DNA from: Pedobacter jeongneungensis
Lineage (GTDB): Bacteria > Bacteroidota > Bacteroidia > Sphingobacteriales > Sphingobacteriaceae
Length of the DNA: 64,000 bases
Direction of reading: 5' to 3'
Assembly: GCF_000633455.1 (NCBI RefSeq)
Contig: NZ_AYMG01000036.1
Location: forward strand, 1-64,000
Every line of letters begins with the position of its first letter. Position 1 is the stretch's first letter. The position numbers were made by a program, and so were the translations under genes. The notes beneath the pieces were generated by a model. It was not told the origin of the DNA and made no database searches. It saw only the letters and a program-made list of their open reading frames with translations. Below are positions 1 through 8,923 of this stretch, in pieces.

Positions 1-115
1 TACTATTGCCGAAATCCCCACCACTTATAAAATACTAATTAATATTGAAATTACGTTTAATATATTTTTATTCATTAAAAAAACAATTATCTTCACGAAT
101 AATTTAACTTTATAC

Positions 116-868
116 ATGAAAAGAAAAGCATTAAACTTTGACGAATTAGGCACATTCGAACACTTACAAAAAAGTGAACTGCTTTCCGTAAAAGGCGGAG
201 AGTGGGAATGGGGAGTAGATCCTAATGGTAATTTTTACTACAGAGCAGTTGGAAGTGATACATGGGTAGGCTTTCAAACACTGGAAGCTACTGCTTCAGG
301 TAGCTCAAATTATTCATCAATTAGTTCAACAACGCATCCGACATACGGTAATGTAAATATGACTCCTGGCCTAAGCGGGGCAGGTGGTGGTACTGGTGGA
401 TATACCGGTACATATAATCCTATTCTAGGAACGACATCAACGACTCTTTTTGGACATACAAATACAGTATTTGAAACGGCATTATTTGATAAATTATCAA
501 CAACAGTTTATAGCGGTGTGATAATGGGAGAGGAGGGATCCGCAGTTACGATAAATACAACATTGCTTAATGGTAAGCCATCTAGTTATAATTTGACGAT
601 TGGTAGTCAAACATTTTCAATATTGACAGATTGGGGAATTGGCATGAGTAATACTAGCGGTAATGTAATAACCAGTACTAGTATATCTTTGGCGGGGATT
701 ACCAATGGGTATGCCACATCTCAAAATGGTGTTGTAAATGGAGTTGATATTACCTTCAGACCTGGTGGGGTTACTGTAGGAGCAGCACTGTTAATTGCAT
801 TTGCACCAGAATTGGCGGCATGGTTTGCCGAGGTAGGCGCTGCACCAGCTTATGTTCCTGCATTCTAA
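116..868 (+). CDS. Secreted protein with double-glycine leader (C39 substrate candidate)
   Basis: This 250-residue protein starts with a short charged leader ending in ELLSVKGG at about residues 21-28. That is the form of double-glycine leader cut by C39 peptidases during ABC export. The mature part is rich in Gly, Ser and Thr, including a run of Gly near residue 90, has no Cys in the leader or core, and ends in a hydrophobic Ala-rich tail (about residues 220-250). It is far longer than a usual bacteriocin core. A C39 ABC exporter and HlyD adaptor lie 1.2 kb away on the opposite strand and are its likely export route. Two further genes follow on the same strand. The leader call comes from sequence and family knowledge; whether it is a toxin, adhesin or signal is not known. 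Confidence 0.75.
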   Translation: MKRKALNFDELGTFEHLQKSELLSVKGGEWEWGVDPNGNFYYRAVGSDTWVGFQTLEATASGSSNYSSISSTTHPTYGNVNMTPGLSGAGGGTGGYTGTYNPILGTTSTTLFGHTNTVFETALFDKLSTTVYSGVIMGEEGSAVTINTTLLNGKPSSYNLTIGSQTFSILTDWGIGMSNTSGNVITSTSISLAGITNGYATSQNGVVNGVDITFRPGGVTVGAALLIAFAPELAAWFAEVGAAPAYVPAF

Positions 869-876
869 TACTACAA

Positions 877-1557
877 ATGCGAGTTGCAAAAAGAATTTTT
901 TTCTCGATAGCGATAGTATTAGTTGGTATATATATATTTAGTCTATCATCTAATATAAGCAAATTGGTAGTCTTACAGAAAGATGTGAAGCTACCAAACA
1001 AATCCAATCTATATAATTTTTTATTTAAAAATGATGTCAAGAAACTGAAATCTGGTTATACCTTCTATACTTCAAGCCGTAATCCTGTTTCAGTCTATTA
1101 TTTAGATGACAATAAATATGAAATTATAATTACAAAGCTTGATTACAGCTCAACCATAGGGTTGTCCAAATCTCTAATGGTTAAACAGAAGTCATCTGCG
1201 CCGACCAGAGAGGAGGTTTATGACACTTCAATCATGTTAAGCACATTAAATTATGCAAGATTAGAACAACGGCCTAATTATGCAAAGTTATTATTGAATA
1301 TTGATGGTGAAAATGAGATGATTGCAAGAGATGAAAATAATTTTTATCTCCGTTTTAATGTAAATAAAATTGGGTTGATAACGAACACAGGTGAAACTGA
1401 TTATTATATTGAGAAGAAGTTTAATTTTGGTTCCAAAAAACCTTATTCTGAATTATTAATCTCCAAAAGACAAGATTCATTTTATCTTATATTACTAAGT
1501 TCTACTGAATTTTCAGCTGTCAATAGCCCGGACATCCTAAAAACAATTTTGAAATGA
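877..1557 (+). CDS. Hypothetical membrane-anchored protein
   Basis: I do not recognise this family. The best start is the ATG 8 bases after the stop of the preceding gene, giving 226 residues: a short basic N-terminus, one hydrophobic segment at about residues 6-24, then a soluble domain with many Lys, Asn and Tyr that would lie outside the cytoplasmic membrane. An earlier in-frame start at 820 would overlap the upstream gene and put non-hydrophobic residues before the anchor, so it is less likely. It overlaps the next gene by the four bases ATGA, so the three plus-strand genes probably form one operon. Its role may be accessory or immunity to the double-glycine protein, which is inference only. 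Confidence 0.6.
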   Translation: MRVAKRIFFSIAIVLVGIYIFSLSSNISKLVVLQKDVKLPNKSNLYNFLFKNDVKKLKSGYTFYTSSRNPVSVYYLDDNKYEIIITKLDYSSTIGLSKSLMVKQKSSAPTREEVYDTSIMLSTLNYARLEQRPNYAKLLLNIDGENEMIARDENNFYLRFNVNKIGLITNTGETDYYIEKKFNFGSKKPYSELLISKRQDSFYLILLSSTEFSAVNSPDILKTILK

Positions 1558-1985
1558 ACTTTAATTTAAAACAATATTTATTAGTTAGCCTGATTTCAAC
1601 TACTACGTTAATTTCTTGCAAATTTAACGTCACTCGTACTAATAATAAAGATGACATTAATGCCGCAAACTCCGTTGTTGACAAATATTATAGCTATCTG
1701 AATGACAAAGATTACCCTAAAATAATAACAATAATGGGCCCGACGTTTTTAAAAAATAATAACGTAGAACAATTTCTTAAAAATATCCAGACTGCAAATG
1801 TTGTCCTTGGTAAACAAAATGGTAAGTCATTATTAAATGCTACCTCGAAAATCACTAATGAGGTTGGAGGTTGTGTGCTAAGTTATAAGGTTTATTATCA
1901 AAATGATTCGACAAAACAGGATTTTGTTCTTGAAGATTCAAATGGCATTTTTAAAATCGCCAGTATGAGGATAACGAAGCTTTAA
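1554..1985 (+). CDS. Small lipoprotein, possibly NTF2-like
   Basis: A 143-residue protein with a lipoprotein signal peptide: a hydrophobic stretch ending LISC, with Cys at residue 22 as the likely lipidated residue. The rest (a helix near VVDKYYSYLNDKDY followed by strands) resembles the small NTF2-like domains found in many bacterial lipoproteins, but the match is by eye and weak. The start overlaps the stop of the preceding gene (ATGA), showing translational coupling. Close linkage to a secreted double-glycine protein makes an immunity role possible; nothing in the sequence proves it. Confidence 0.6.
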   Translation: MNFNLKQYLLVSLISTTTLISCKFNVTRTNNKDDINAANSVVDKYYSYLNDKDYPKIITIMGPTFLKNNNVEQFLKNIQTANVVLGKQNGKSLLNATSKITNEVGGCVLSYKVYYQNDSTKQDFVLEDSNGIFKIASMRITKL

Positions 1986-2006
1986 GTAAAGTTTACTAGA
2001 AGTGAG

Positions 2007-2034
2007 GATGCTCATGATTTAAACCATGAGCATC
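2007..2034. terminator. Hairpin between convergent genes
   Basis: A perfect 10-bp stem (GATGCTCATG / CATGAGCATC) with an 8-base loop sits between the end of the plus-strand lipoprotein gene and the end of the minus-strand HlyD gene. There is no strong T run, so it may act as a weak two-way terminator. Confidence 0.5.
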
Positions 2035-2056
2035 TATCGTTTAAGTAAAATCAAAA

Positions 2057-3373
2057 CTATTTTCTTAAGGCATATCTTAAGTTATCAAATAGTCTTTCAA
2101 TTAAACGACGATTATTCGTCACTATTTCAGCAGTTCCTTTGGTTTCAGCTTTAAAATTTAACTGGCTGCCATAGTTGGTTTTCATTTGGTTCGGGAAATT
2201 TACGAGGATCATATAACTTTCAGTTTCTGTTTTATCTATGTGAATGGAACTGCTGGCGAATGCAATAGCTGTGACCCTACCAGTTATAGAGCCATATTCC
2301 ATATAGGGAAACGCATCTAGTTTTACAATTACTTCCTGCCCTTTTTTAATTTTTCCGCTACCTAAAGAAGGAACGATAACTTGCCCGATAAAACTTTGAT
2401 TTTCTGGTACAATCGTAATTATTGGATCACCCGACTGAATAAATTGATTGTCTGCGTAAAATTTTTGGAATTGTAATTTCCCATCAAACGGGGCTCGGAA
2501 TGTATACTTTTCAATCCAGCTTTTGATCCCATCATCTAAGTTGTTGTAGCTTGATATTAGACTAATCATTAATGCTTTTTGTTTTTCAGGTTTTTGAATT
2601 TTTATCTCTTGCAGTTTGCCTAAAGTTTGTTGGTAAGCTTGTTTTGCATTGATCATGCTATTTAACGCGTTTTGATAACCATCTCGACTTGATAGGTAAT
2701 TTAATTTACTTTTGTCAAACTCGGATTCACTAATTACTTTTTTATGGAAAAGAATAGAGTCCCTATTATAAGATTTATGTATGAACTCCATGCTGCTGGA
2801 AGATAAGCTTACTTTCTCTAAAGCAGACGTTATGGCTTTCTTTTGTTCGGTCAGGAGCATCTGATAATTATTTTCCCCTTTCTCTAGAAGCCTATCCTCC
2901 TGATAATTTAACAATTCTTGTAGACTATTCGTAAACTCATAATATCTGGCATTAAGCTCACCTAATGAAAGGTTGATAGGCAGGGTTTTCTTAAAGTGCG
3001 AGAGATTTTCGTCATTCGGGTTGAAATTTCCCATGAGACTATCAATATGCAGGACTGTCTTGGCATCGGCCGAATTGTCGATGTAAGCAATAAGATCCCC
3101 CGCCTTTACGGAGGCCATTGATTTTAATTTGCCAAGTTTTAGTTTCCCGGAAATATTCGCAACAAGTTTCAGCGGGGCGCTTTGCGAACTGACGTTTATT
3201 TGGCCTTTAACAACATCAGGATACCTGATTAGATAGCCAAAGGTAATCAAAAGAAAAAAAATCAAACCTATAATCAATGAAACAATAAAGCTAAATCGTG
3301 TAGGCATTCGTTCGATTATATTCTGTACCTCTTCAGTTCTATGGTTTTGGAAATCTAAATTGTCGGGTTTCAT
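2057..3373 (-). CDS. HlyD family membrane fusion protein
   Basis: The 438-residue adaptor of an ABC exporter. It has a short cytoplasmic N-terminus, one membrane helix at about residues 28-50, a split biotinyl-lipoyl region (KLVANISGKL and later YTFRAPFDGKLQ), a long helical hairpin in between (about residues 110-280), and a C-terminal beta domain. It lies 49 bases after the C39 ABC transporter gene and on the same strand. Such proteins link the inner-membrane ABC exporter to an outer-membrane channel. No TolC-like gene lies in the window, so the outer channel must be encoded elsewhere. Length and architecture are normal for Bacteroidetes members of this family. Confidence 0.9.
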   Translation of the reverse strand: MKPDNLDFQNHRTEEVQNIIERMPTRFSFIVSLIIGLIFFLLITFGYLIRYPDVVKGQINVSSQSAPLKLVANISGKLKLGKLKSMASVKAGDLIAYIDNSADAKTVLHIDSLMGNFNPNDENLSHFKKTLPINLSLGELNARYYEFTNSLQELLNYQEDRLLEKGENNYQMLLTEQKKAITSALEKVSLSSSSMEFIHKSYNRDSILFHKKVISESEFDKSKLNYLSSRDGYQNALNSMINAKQAYQQTLGKLQEIKIQKPEKQKALMISLISSYNNLDDGIKSWIEKYTFRAPFDGKLQFQKFYADNQFIQSGDPIITIVPENQSFIGQVIVPSLGSGKIKKGQEVIVKLDAFPYMEYGSITGRVTAIAFASSSIHIDKTETESYMILVNFPNQMKTNYGSQLNFKAETKGTAEIVTNNRRLIERLFDNLRYALRK

Positions 3374-3422
3374 TAATTTTGTAATTGCATTATAGATAAT
3401 TAACTTTTAAAAATACAGATAA

Positions 3423-5672
3423 CTACATTGTTTCAGTCAAAGAGATATGTAATTGGGATTGTACGAGCTGGTTGTAACGCCCATTCCGAGACACAAGATT
3501 CTCATGTGTACCGATTTCGACTACCATCCCATTCTGCATTACAACAATCTGGTCTGCCTTCCTTATGGTACTCAGCCGATGGGCTACAACAATAACTGTT
3601 TTATCTTTAAAAACATTATCTAAAGCGTCGACTATTTTTTGTTCATTGATTGAGTCCAAGCTATTTGTAGCCTCATCAAAAAATAAATATTCCGGATCCT
3701 TATAAAGCGCACGAGCAATTAAAAGCCTTTGCTTCTGACCTCCGCTGAGGCCTCTTCCCTGTTCTCCCATCATAGTATGATATCCTAATGGTAACTGTTC
3801 AATTTCTTGAGCGATATTTGCTGCATCCAAAGCTACCCTCAATCTTGTATAATCTATTTTTTCATCGTCCAGAACAATATTATTCATAATAGTGTCGTTA
3901 AAAATTTTACCATCCTGCATAACGGCGCCGCACTTATCACGCCATTGGCGCAAGTTTATGTTATTGATGTTCATGTTTCCGATCATAATATCTCCATGGC
4001 TGGGTTTATACAAACGGAGCAGAAGTTTTAATAAAGTCGATTTTCCACTACCACTGTCCCCAACAATTGCCGTGACCTTTCCTTCTGGTATAATCAACCT
4101 AATTCCGCTTAATACAACACGCCCGTTAGGATTATATTGAAAAAATACGTTATTCAAGGATAGACTCTTGTTTTGTGGAAGATCAGCATCGTTGCTTCCG
4201 ACATTTTCGTGTTCGTCCTCTAACTGGTGAATTTCATTCAACCTCAGAAAACTTGTCTTAGCGAATTGAAATGAAATTATAAACTGTATGAATTGAATAA
4301 CAGGAGCATTCAACATTCCAATAATAAATTGAGTTGAAATCATTACGCCGAATGTGATTTCACCTGAGATAACTGCTTTTGCACAATAAAAGGTTATAAA
4401 TAGGTTTTTCATACTGTCAATGAACTGGGCTCCCAGATTTTGAGTATTTGTAACACTTAAAACCTTTATATTGACCTTATACAAACGGGCTTGGATATCT
4501 TCCCATTTCCAGCGTTTTTTCTTTTCATAATTGTTAATCTTGATATCCTGTATACTATTTATGGTTTCAACCCAATAGCTTTGATTTTTACTGACAAGAT
4601 CAAAATATTGCCAATCTAATTTTTTACGTAACCGCATAAATGCCATTACCCAAATAATATATATAATACTTCCCGCCAGAAAAATATAAAAAATTACAGA
4701 GTTGTAGATGAACATTATAACTGCAAACACAAGAAAAGTTAATGTTGAGAAAATCATGTTCAATGAATTGTCCATTAAAAAACTTCTAATCCTTTCATGG
4801 TCTTGTGCTCTCTGCAGTATATCACCCGCCATCTTGTTCTCAAAAAAAGTTATTGGTAGCCGCATTAACTTTATTAAATAATCAGAAATTAACGCAACAT
4901 TGACCCTAGCTGTAATATGAAGCATAATCCAATCTCTAACTAAATTGCTGAGTAGGACACTTAGGACAATAGATATATTGGCAATTAATACAATATTTAC
5001 AAAATCTATATCCTGAGTCTGAATGCCTACATCTATAACGGCCTTACTGATGAAGGGTAAAAAGCCCTGTAATATTGTAACAAGAAGCATAACAATAAAC
5101 AAATTGATGAAGCTTTTTTTATAGAGTGTAAAATAGCTTAGGAAATTTTCGAAAGTTTTTTTCCGCTCGATTTTTTCGTTTGCTTCTTTCTGGTAAAATT
5201 CCGCTTGAGGTTCCAGAGCCATCAATACACCTTTTTTGCTATCGCCCTTGATCCATTTTTCAGAAAATTCTTTAACATTGTATTTGACATGGCCTCTAGC
5301 AGGGTCAGAGACATATATTGTCGCATCAATAGGTAAGTCATCATCCCTTTTTTCTCTTGCGATTGTCTTTATATTATTGACTTTGTAAACGATAACGAAA
5401 TGACTATTATTCCAATGAATTATAGCTGGAAGTGGCACCTTAAGTACTAAATCCTCTACGGTACATTTTATTGAGTGGGTCCGAAGACCTATTTCTTCTG
5501 CGGCATGGCTGATGTCTAAAAATGAGACGCCTTCCTTTGAAATACCACACTTATCACGTAAATATTGCAAGGAATAGAATTTCCCATAATATTTTGCTAT
5601 CATTTTTAGGGTTGCTGGCCCACAATCCATCATATCAAGTTGCCTGTCGTTCGGAAAAGAGCTTAGTCTCAT
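3423..5672 (-). CDS. C39 peptidase-containing ABC transporter
   Basis: A 749-residue one-piece exporter that cuts double-glycine leaders and exports the product. The N-terminal C39 peptidase (about residues 1-150) keeps the catalytic Cys in MDCGPAT, the His in IHWNNSHF and the Asp in SDPARG. Six membrane helices follow (about 185-450), then an ABC ATPase domain with Walker A GDSGSGKST, signature LSGGQKQR, and Walker B ending FFDEAT. The HlyD adaptor gene follows directly. The nearest substrate with a matching leader is the 250-residue protein at the left edge. It is the same architecture as the exporter in the lanthipeptide island but clearly diverged from it. Confidence 0.95.
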   Translation of the reverse strand: MRLSSFPNDRQLDMMDCGPATLKMIAKYYGKFYSLQYLRDKCGISKEGVSFLDISHAAEEIGLRTHSIKCTVEDLVLKVPLPAIIHWNNSHFVIVYKVNNIKTIAREKRDDDLPIDATIYVSDPARGHVKYNVKEFSEKWIKGDSKKGVLMALEPQAEFYQKEANEKIERKKTFENFLSYFTLYKKSFINLFIVMLLVTILQGFLPFISKAVIDVGIQTQDIDFVNIVLIANISIVLSVLLSNLVRDWIMLHITARVNVALISDYLIKLMRLPITFFENKMAGDILQRAQDHERIRSFLMDNSLNMIFSTLTFLVFAVIMFIYNSVIFYIFLAGSIIYIIWVMAFMRLRKKLDWQYFDLVSKNQSYWVETINSIQDIKINNYEKKKRWKWEDIQARLYKVNIKVLSVTNTQNLGAQFIDSMKNLFITFYCAKAVISGEITFGVMISTQFIIGMLNAPVIQFIQFIISFQFAKTSFLRLNEIHQLEDEHENVGSNDADLPQNKSLSLNNVFFQYNPNGRVVLSGIRLIIPEGKVTAIVGDSGSGKSTLLKLLLRLYKPSHGDIMIGNMNINNINLRQWRDKCGAVMQDGKIFNDTIMNNIVLDDEKIDYTRLRVALDAANIAQEIEQLPLGYHTMMGEQGRGLSGGQKQRLLIARALYKDPEYLFFDEATNSLDSINEQKIVDALDNVFKDKTVIVVAHRLSTIRKADQIVVMQNGMVVEIGTHENLVSRNGRYNQLVQSQLHISLTETM

Positions 5673-7068
5673 GTTGGGTATCGGTTATTGTTTTTGCGTT
5701 AAAAAAAATATGTAAATCATCCTTGCTTGATTTCAGGCCTTTACATATATCCTATAATAAATTTTTCACTGAAATGAACTTTGAGAATCTTTAGATTTCA
5801 CGAGTTTCCTCAAATAATGATCATTTTGGATTGAGACAGTTACTAGGAATCACTAGTTATTGGTCTTAACTTAGTTGAGCGAAGATAAAACGAATTATTA
5901 TTATTATCAAATCATTTGGCAGGCTGGGAATCTCGCCGAAAATGTATGCGCCTGTCAGGTTCCGGATAATCTGCAAATATTAAACTTATCCTGCATTTAG
6001 AGAAAAAAGAATTACCGCCACCATTTCTAACTGCCGAGATGGAGAGAAGCAGGGCAGAGAATGAAGCCGGCAAATCTTTGACAGGTTTTGACCGGAACAG
6101 ACCGTGCATTTCCGTTATGGTACGCTACTAAGGGCTAGCTAACGTAGTAATATATTATTAATCACTCCCGGATGTGCACTTCGGAATGAAATGATGTGGC
6201 TACTTCTGGGTTCTTCTTCGGTTTTGTGCTACCCGATAACCATATTTGAATGCATCCAATAAAAAATCTTTACCACGGATACTCTAAAATATTCGACAGG
6301 CGGATCAGCTATTCCATGACAAACTGTACGCGCCGAACGAAGAATCAAACTTTTCTTCTAGGGCACCTCCCCCTAATTTTTTTAATTCAGTCCAAAATAA
6401 GGGCTTAGGCGTTAAAACCGCATTTAACATGATTTTATTGTTTAATGGGATTTGATTGCTTCAGGGTATATTTTAAGATATCCATCTATTTTTCCTGCTG
6501 TGGTACATTACCGGACTGAAGGAAGGGAAGGATGTCGTATTGACCGAGTTAAAGTGAGGGCCTGCAGGAAGAAAGAAACTTGAAGCCCGTGATCTTATGC
6601 GTTCAGAGGGAAAGGGACAATTTGGAATTGCCGGGCAATCAAATCCCCGTATAGTTCGACCTGAAAAAACTTTACAGCTTTGGGTTCTTCCCCACTTTTG
6701 CCGAAATACCCACTTCACAAAATAAACCATAATTATTGAACGCTTGAGATCGTATTAAATGCAACAGTAAACTTTGTGTCAAATCTGGCATCAAGAAACT
6801 ATATTTCTTCAGTCAAAGATCTTTTCAGTACAAAATTAAAAATGCCAGTCTTTTAAAGGAGGAAGCGAGTATTCCTGGTAAAGAGGTGGCGTAGATCTTC
6901 CACTCAAATTCAACGTTTGGAAATAAGTCATAGGCAGTAAATCCAGAATTCCTTAACACTATAAATGCCCTTTGGTAGATTGTGAGAACCTCTTTCTTTG
7001 CATTGCTTAACAGTAATGCCATATGTATTTGGTTAAAGTCCCGTACAATCGGCCAACGAAATATTATA
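5673..7068. other. Gene-poor stretch, probably degenerate accessory DNA
   Basis: About 1.4 kb with no credible gene. Open frames at 5912-6109, 6473-6730 and 6825-7109 on the minus strand are short, have odd composition and show no known motif. One plus-strand frame around 6500-6720 reads as protein-like sequence broken by a stop codon, as expected of a decayed gene, but I cannot name it. The stretch lies between the exporter genes and a tyrosine recombinase beside tRNA genes, so eroded mobile-element DNA is the simplest reading. Confidence 0.4.
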
Positions 7069-7111
7069 AAATGTACAAAGCCGCATATAGTTTTTGTGGC
7101 TTTGTACATTT
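7069..7111 (-). terminator. Terminator of recombinase gene
   Basis: A perfect 14-bp stem (AAATGTACAAAGCC / GGCTTTGTACATTT) with a 15-base loop, starting 14 bases past the recombinase stop codon. Read on the minus strand it is followed by a T-rich stretch (TTATAATATTT). Confidence 0.65.
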
Positions 7112-7124
7112 ATTAAATTATATT

Positions 7125-8342
7125 TTATATGTGGCTGAACCGCTGTTTAAGCTTGCCCATATCCTGGCTGACCTTGATGTCAAGAACCTTTGCATAGTGC
7201 TGAGTAGTTTTTAAAGCAGTATGTCCAAGTATTTTGCTTACTGTCTCGATTGGTACCCCATTCGAAAGCGTGATAGTTGTTGCGAATGTATGCCTGGCGA
7301 TATGGAATGTCAAATGTTTATCTATGCAACAAACATCTGCTATTTCTTTTAGGTAAGCATTCATTTTTTGGTTGCTTAATACTGGTAATACCAAATCCCT
7401 ATATTCGCATTCAGGATTTTCCTTATAACGATTTATTATTTCAAAGGCACTTGGTAAAATTGGTATATGGGATGATGTATCAGTTTTTTGTCTCCTTGTA
7501 AATATCCACTTTTCGCCATCTATCCCTATAACGATTTCTGTCCGTTTTAGTTTTTTGACATCAGCATAGGATAGTCCTGTAAAGCAACAAAAAATGAAAA
7601 TATCCCTAACTTGTTGCAACCTCCCTATAACAAACTCTTTGACTATAATCTTATCTATTTCCTCTTGGGTTAGGTAGCTGCGTTCTTTGGCTTTTGCTGT
7701 TGATTTATAACCGATAAAGGGAGCGTGTTTTAGCCAGCCATTTGCCATACAGTGGTTGACCATCTTTTTAAGGTGTTTAATATATTTTGCGGCAGAAATA
7801 TCGCTACACTTGCAATCGGCCCGTAGATAATGTTCAAAATTGTTAATGAAGGCATAGTTTAGTTCACTTATTTGGATATCATCCTTGACGTACTGTTTTC
7901 GAAGGAAACCTGTTAAGTGTTTTTCAGATGTAATGTAGCCTTTTAGTGTATTGGCTTCAAAGCCATTGCCAATTAATTCCTTTACCCTAGCATTGTGTTC
8001 TGTAAATAACTTCATTAGATAGATGCTTTTTTTTGATTTGCCGGTAAACTGTCCTTGTAGGCTCACTGCTGTAACCTGTTGCCCTGTGTCGAGTAAAGCC
8101 TGGTGAGCTATCCTCATCTTGCTTTGCAGACTATCGAGATAGGTGTTGAGTGTTCGGACATCTTCCTTTGTGCCAACAGCACGTCCGGCTGAACTATTCC
8201 ATTTTCCGGGTTCACATTCACGGCCTATAGACATTTCCGCCCGTTTACCGCCTACGGTAATGCGCATATAAATGGCTTTTGGGCCTCCTTTGTAGACTTT
8301 TTGCTTTCTTAGATAATAAAGCAGATGGAAATTACTTTTCAT
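7125..8342 (-). CDS. Tyrosine-type site-specific recombinase / integrase
   Basis: A 405-residue Bacteroidetes integrase. It has an N-terminal arm-binding domain (about residues 1-95, with the family-typical FHLLYYLRKQKVYKGG start), a SAM-like core-binding domain (about 105-205) and a C-terminal catalytic domain. Catalytic residues visible are HxxR in FHIARHTFATT, His in LGHTALKTTQHY, and the Tyr in the same motif. The first catalytic Arg is replaced in TGLSYADV, as is usual in this family (CTnDOT-type), so it is not a defect. It lies 250 bases from the 3' end of a tRNA-Glu gene, the kind of site such elements use. It probably moved the accessory DNA to its left, whose other end is not visible. 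Confidence 0.93.
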   Translation of the reverse strand: MKSNFHLLYYLRKQKVYKGGPKAIYMRITVGGKRAEMSIGRECEPGKWNSSAGRAVGTKEDVRTLNTYLDSLQSKMRIAHQALLDTGQQVTAVSLQGQFTGKSKKSIYLMKLFTEHNARVKELIGNGFEANTLKGYITSEKHLTGFLRKQYVKDDIQISELNYAFINNFEHYLRADCKCSDISAAKYIKHLKKMVNHCMANGWLKHAPFIGYKSTAKAKERSYLTQEEIDKIIVKEFVIGRLQQVRDIFIFCCFTGLSYADVKKLKRTEIVIGIDGEKWIFTRRQKTDTSSHIPILPSAFEIINRYKENPECEYRDLVLPVLSNQKMNAYLKEIADVCCIDKHLTFHIARHTFATTITLSNGVPIETVSKILGHTALKTTQHYAKVLDIKVSQDMGKLKQRFSHI

Positions 8343-8440
8343 AATTACTTACTTAGAGTGAAACAAAAGTAAGACAGCAGCTACCCCATGTCAAGATGTT
8401 TAGCGACTGAACATGTTAGTGTACAGTTTGTTATTGGGAA

Positions 8441-8516
8441 TTCGGTGCGTAGTATTTTCCATTTTTGATACACACCGAAATACACACTTTTTTATTGCAA
8501 TTTGGTGTGTATTTTA
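8441..8516. repeat. Three copies of a TTYGGTGTGTA motif
   Basis: Upstream of the recombinase lie three copies of a motif close to TTYGGTGTGTATTTT: plus strand at 8441-8458, minus strand at 8467-8479 and plus strand at 8501-8516. Their spacing and position fit recombinase arm-binding sites, an attachment core or an operator over the recombinase promoter. The function is inferred. Confidence 0.5.
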
Positions 8517-8534
8517 GGTTTTTGATATCAATAA

Positions 8535-8567
8535 AAAACCCTGCAAATGTTTGATTTGCAGGGTTTT
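8535..8567. terminator. Bidirectional terminator of tRNA operon
   Basis: A perfect stem (AAAACCCTGCAAAT / ATTTGCAGGGTTTT) with a 5-base loop. On the minus strand it ends in six Ts and would stop transcripts leaving the tRNA-Glu gene 25 bases upstream. Confidence 0.8.
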
Positions 8568-8591
8568 GACATCATTTGACATTGATTTTTG

Positions 8592-8663
8592 TAGCCCGTA
8601 GGGGAATCGAACCCCTGTTTCCAGAATGAAAATCTGGCGTCCTCACCCCTAGACGAACGGGCC
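8592..8663 (-). tRNA. tRNA-Glu (anticodon TTC)
   Basis: On the minus strand the sequence folds as a cloverleaf: acceptor GGCCCGT / ACGGGCT, anticodon arm CCAGA-TTTTCAT-TCTGG with TTC at the centre, T-arm AGGGG-TTCGATT-CCCCT, and discriminator A. The CCA end is not encoded. Its 3' end faces the recombinase gene, the usual orientation for tRNA-linked integration. Confidence 0.95.
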
Positions 8664-8734
8664 ATTTTTCAGTTTCAAATTTCCAATTTTCAGTGGGCAA
8701 TTAAAACTGCCAACTGAGAACTACCAACTGAATT
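8664..8734. repeat. Low-complexity AACTG/CAGTT repeat between tRNA genes
   Basis: This spacer is made of CAGTTT, CCAATTTTCAGT and CCAACTGAGAACTACCAACTG units. The same style of sequence recurs between der and its upstream gene, between nuoA and nuoB, and inside metH, so it is one member of a dispersed family. Confidence 0.55.
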
Positions 8735-8736
8735 GG

Positions 8737-8809
<73 letters not shown>

Positions 8810-8870
8810 CTCTATACAACTCGTTTTTTCTTTTGAATTAAATCCTTAACTCTGTTTCCGAATTGGAATG

Positions 8871-8902
8871 CAAAGATATAATTCGTTTCTTTGTGCTGCA
8901 AA
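8871..8902 (-). promoter_or_regulatory. Promoter of tRNA-Met/tRNA-Glu operon
   Basis: On the minus strand TTTG (8899-8902) is followed after 20 bases by TATCTTTG (8871-8878), a full match to the Bacteroidetes -33/-7 promoter consensus. Transcription would begin about 55 bases before tRNA-Met. It overlaps the upstream region of era, which is read the other way. Confidence 0.75.
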
Positions 8903-8923
8903 TTTTTTTTAAAAAATATTTTA

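Noticed and set aside
5912..7109. Minus-strand frames at 5912-6109, 6473-6730 and 6825-7109 as genes
   Set aside because: They are short with unusual composition, carry no recognisable motif and show no operon context. They are more likely chance frames in decayed DNA.
7125..8342. Recombinase judged inactive because the first catalytic Arg is missing
   Set aside because: Replacement at this place (TGLSYADV) is usual in Bacteroidetes integrases of the CTnDOT group; the other catalytic residues are present.
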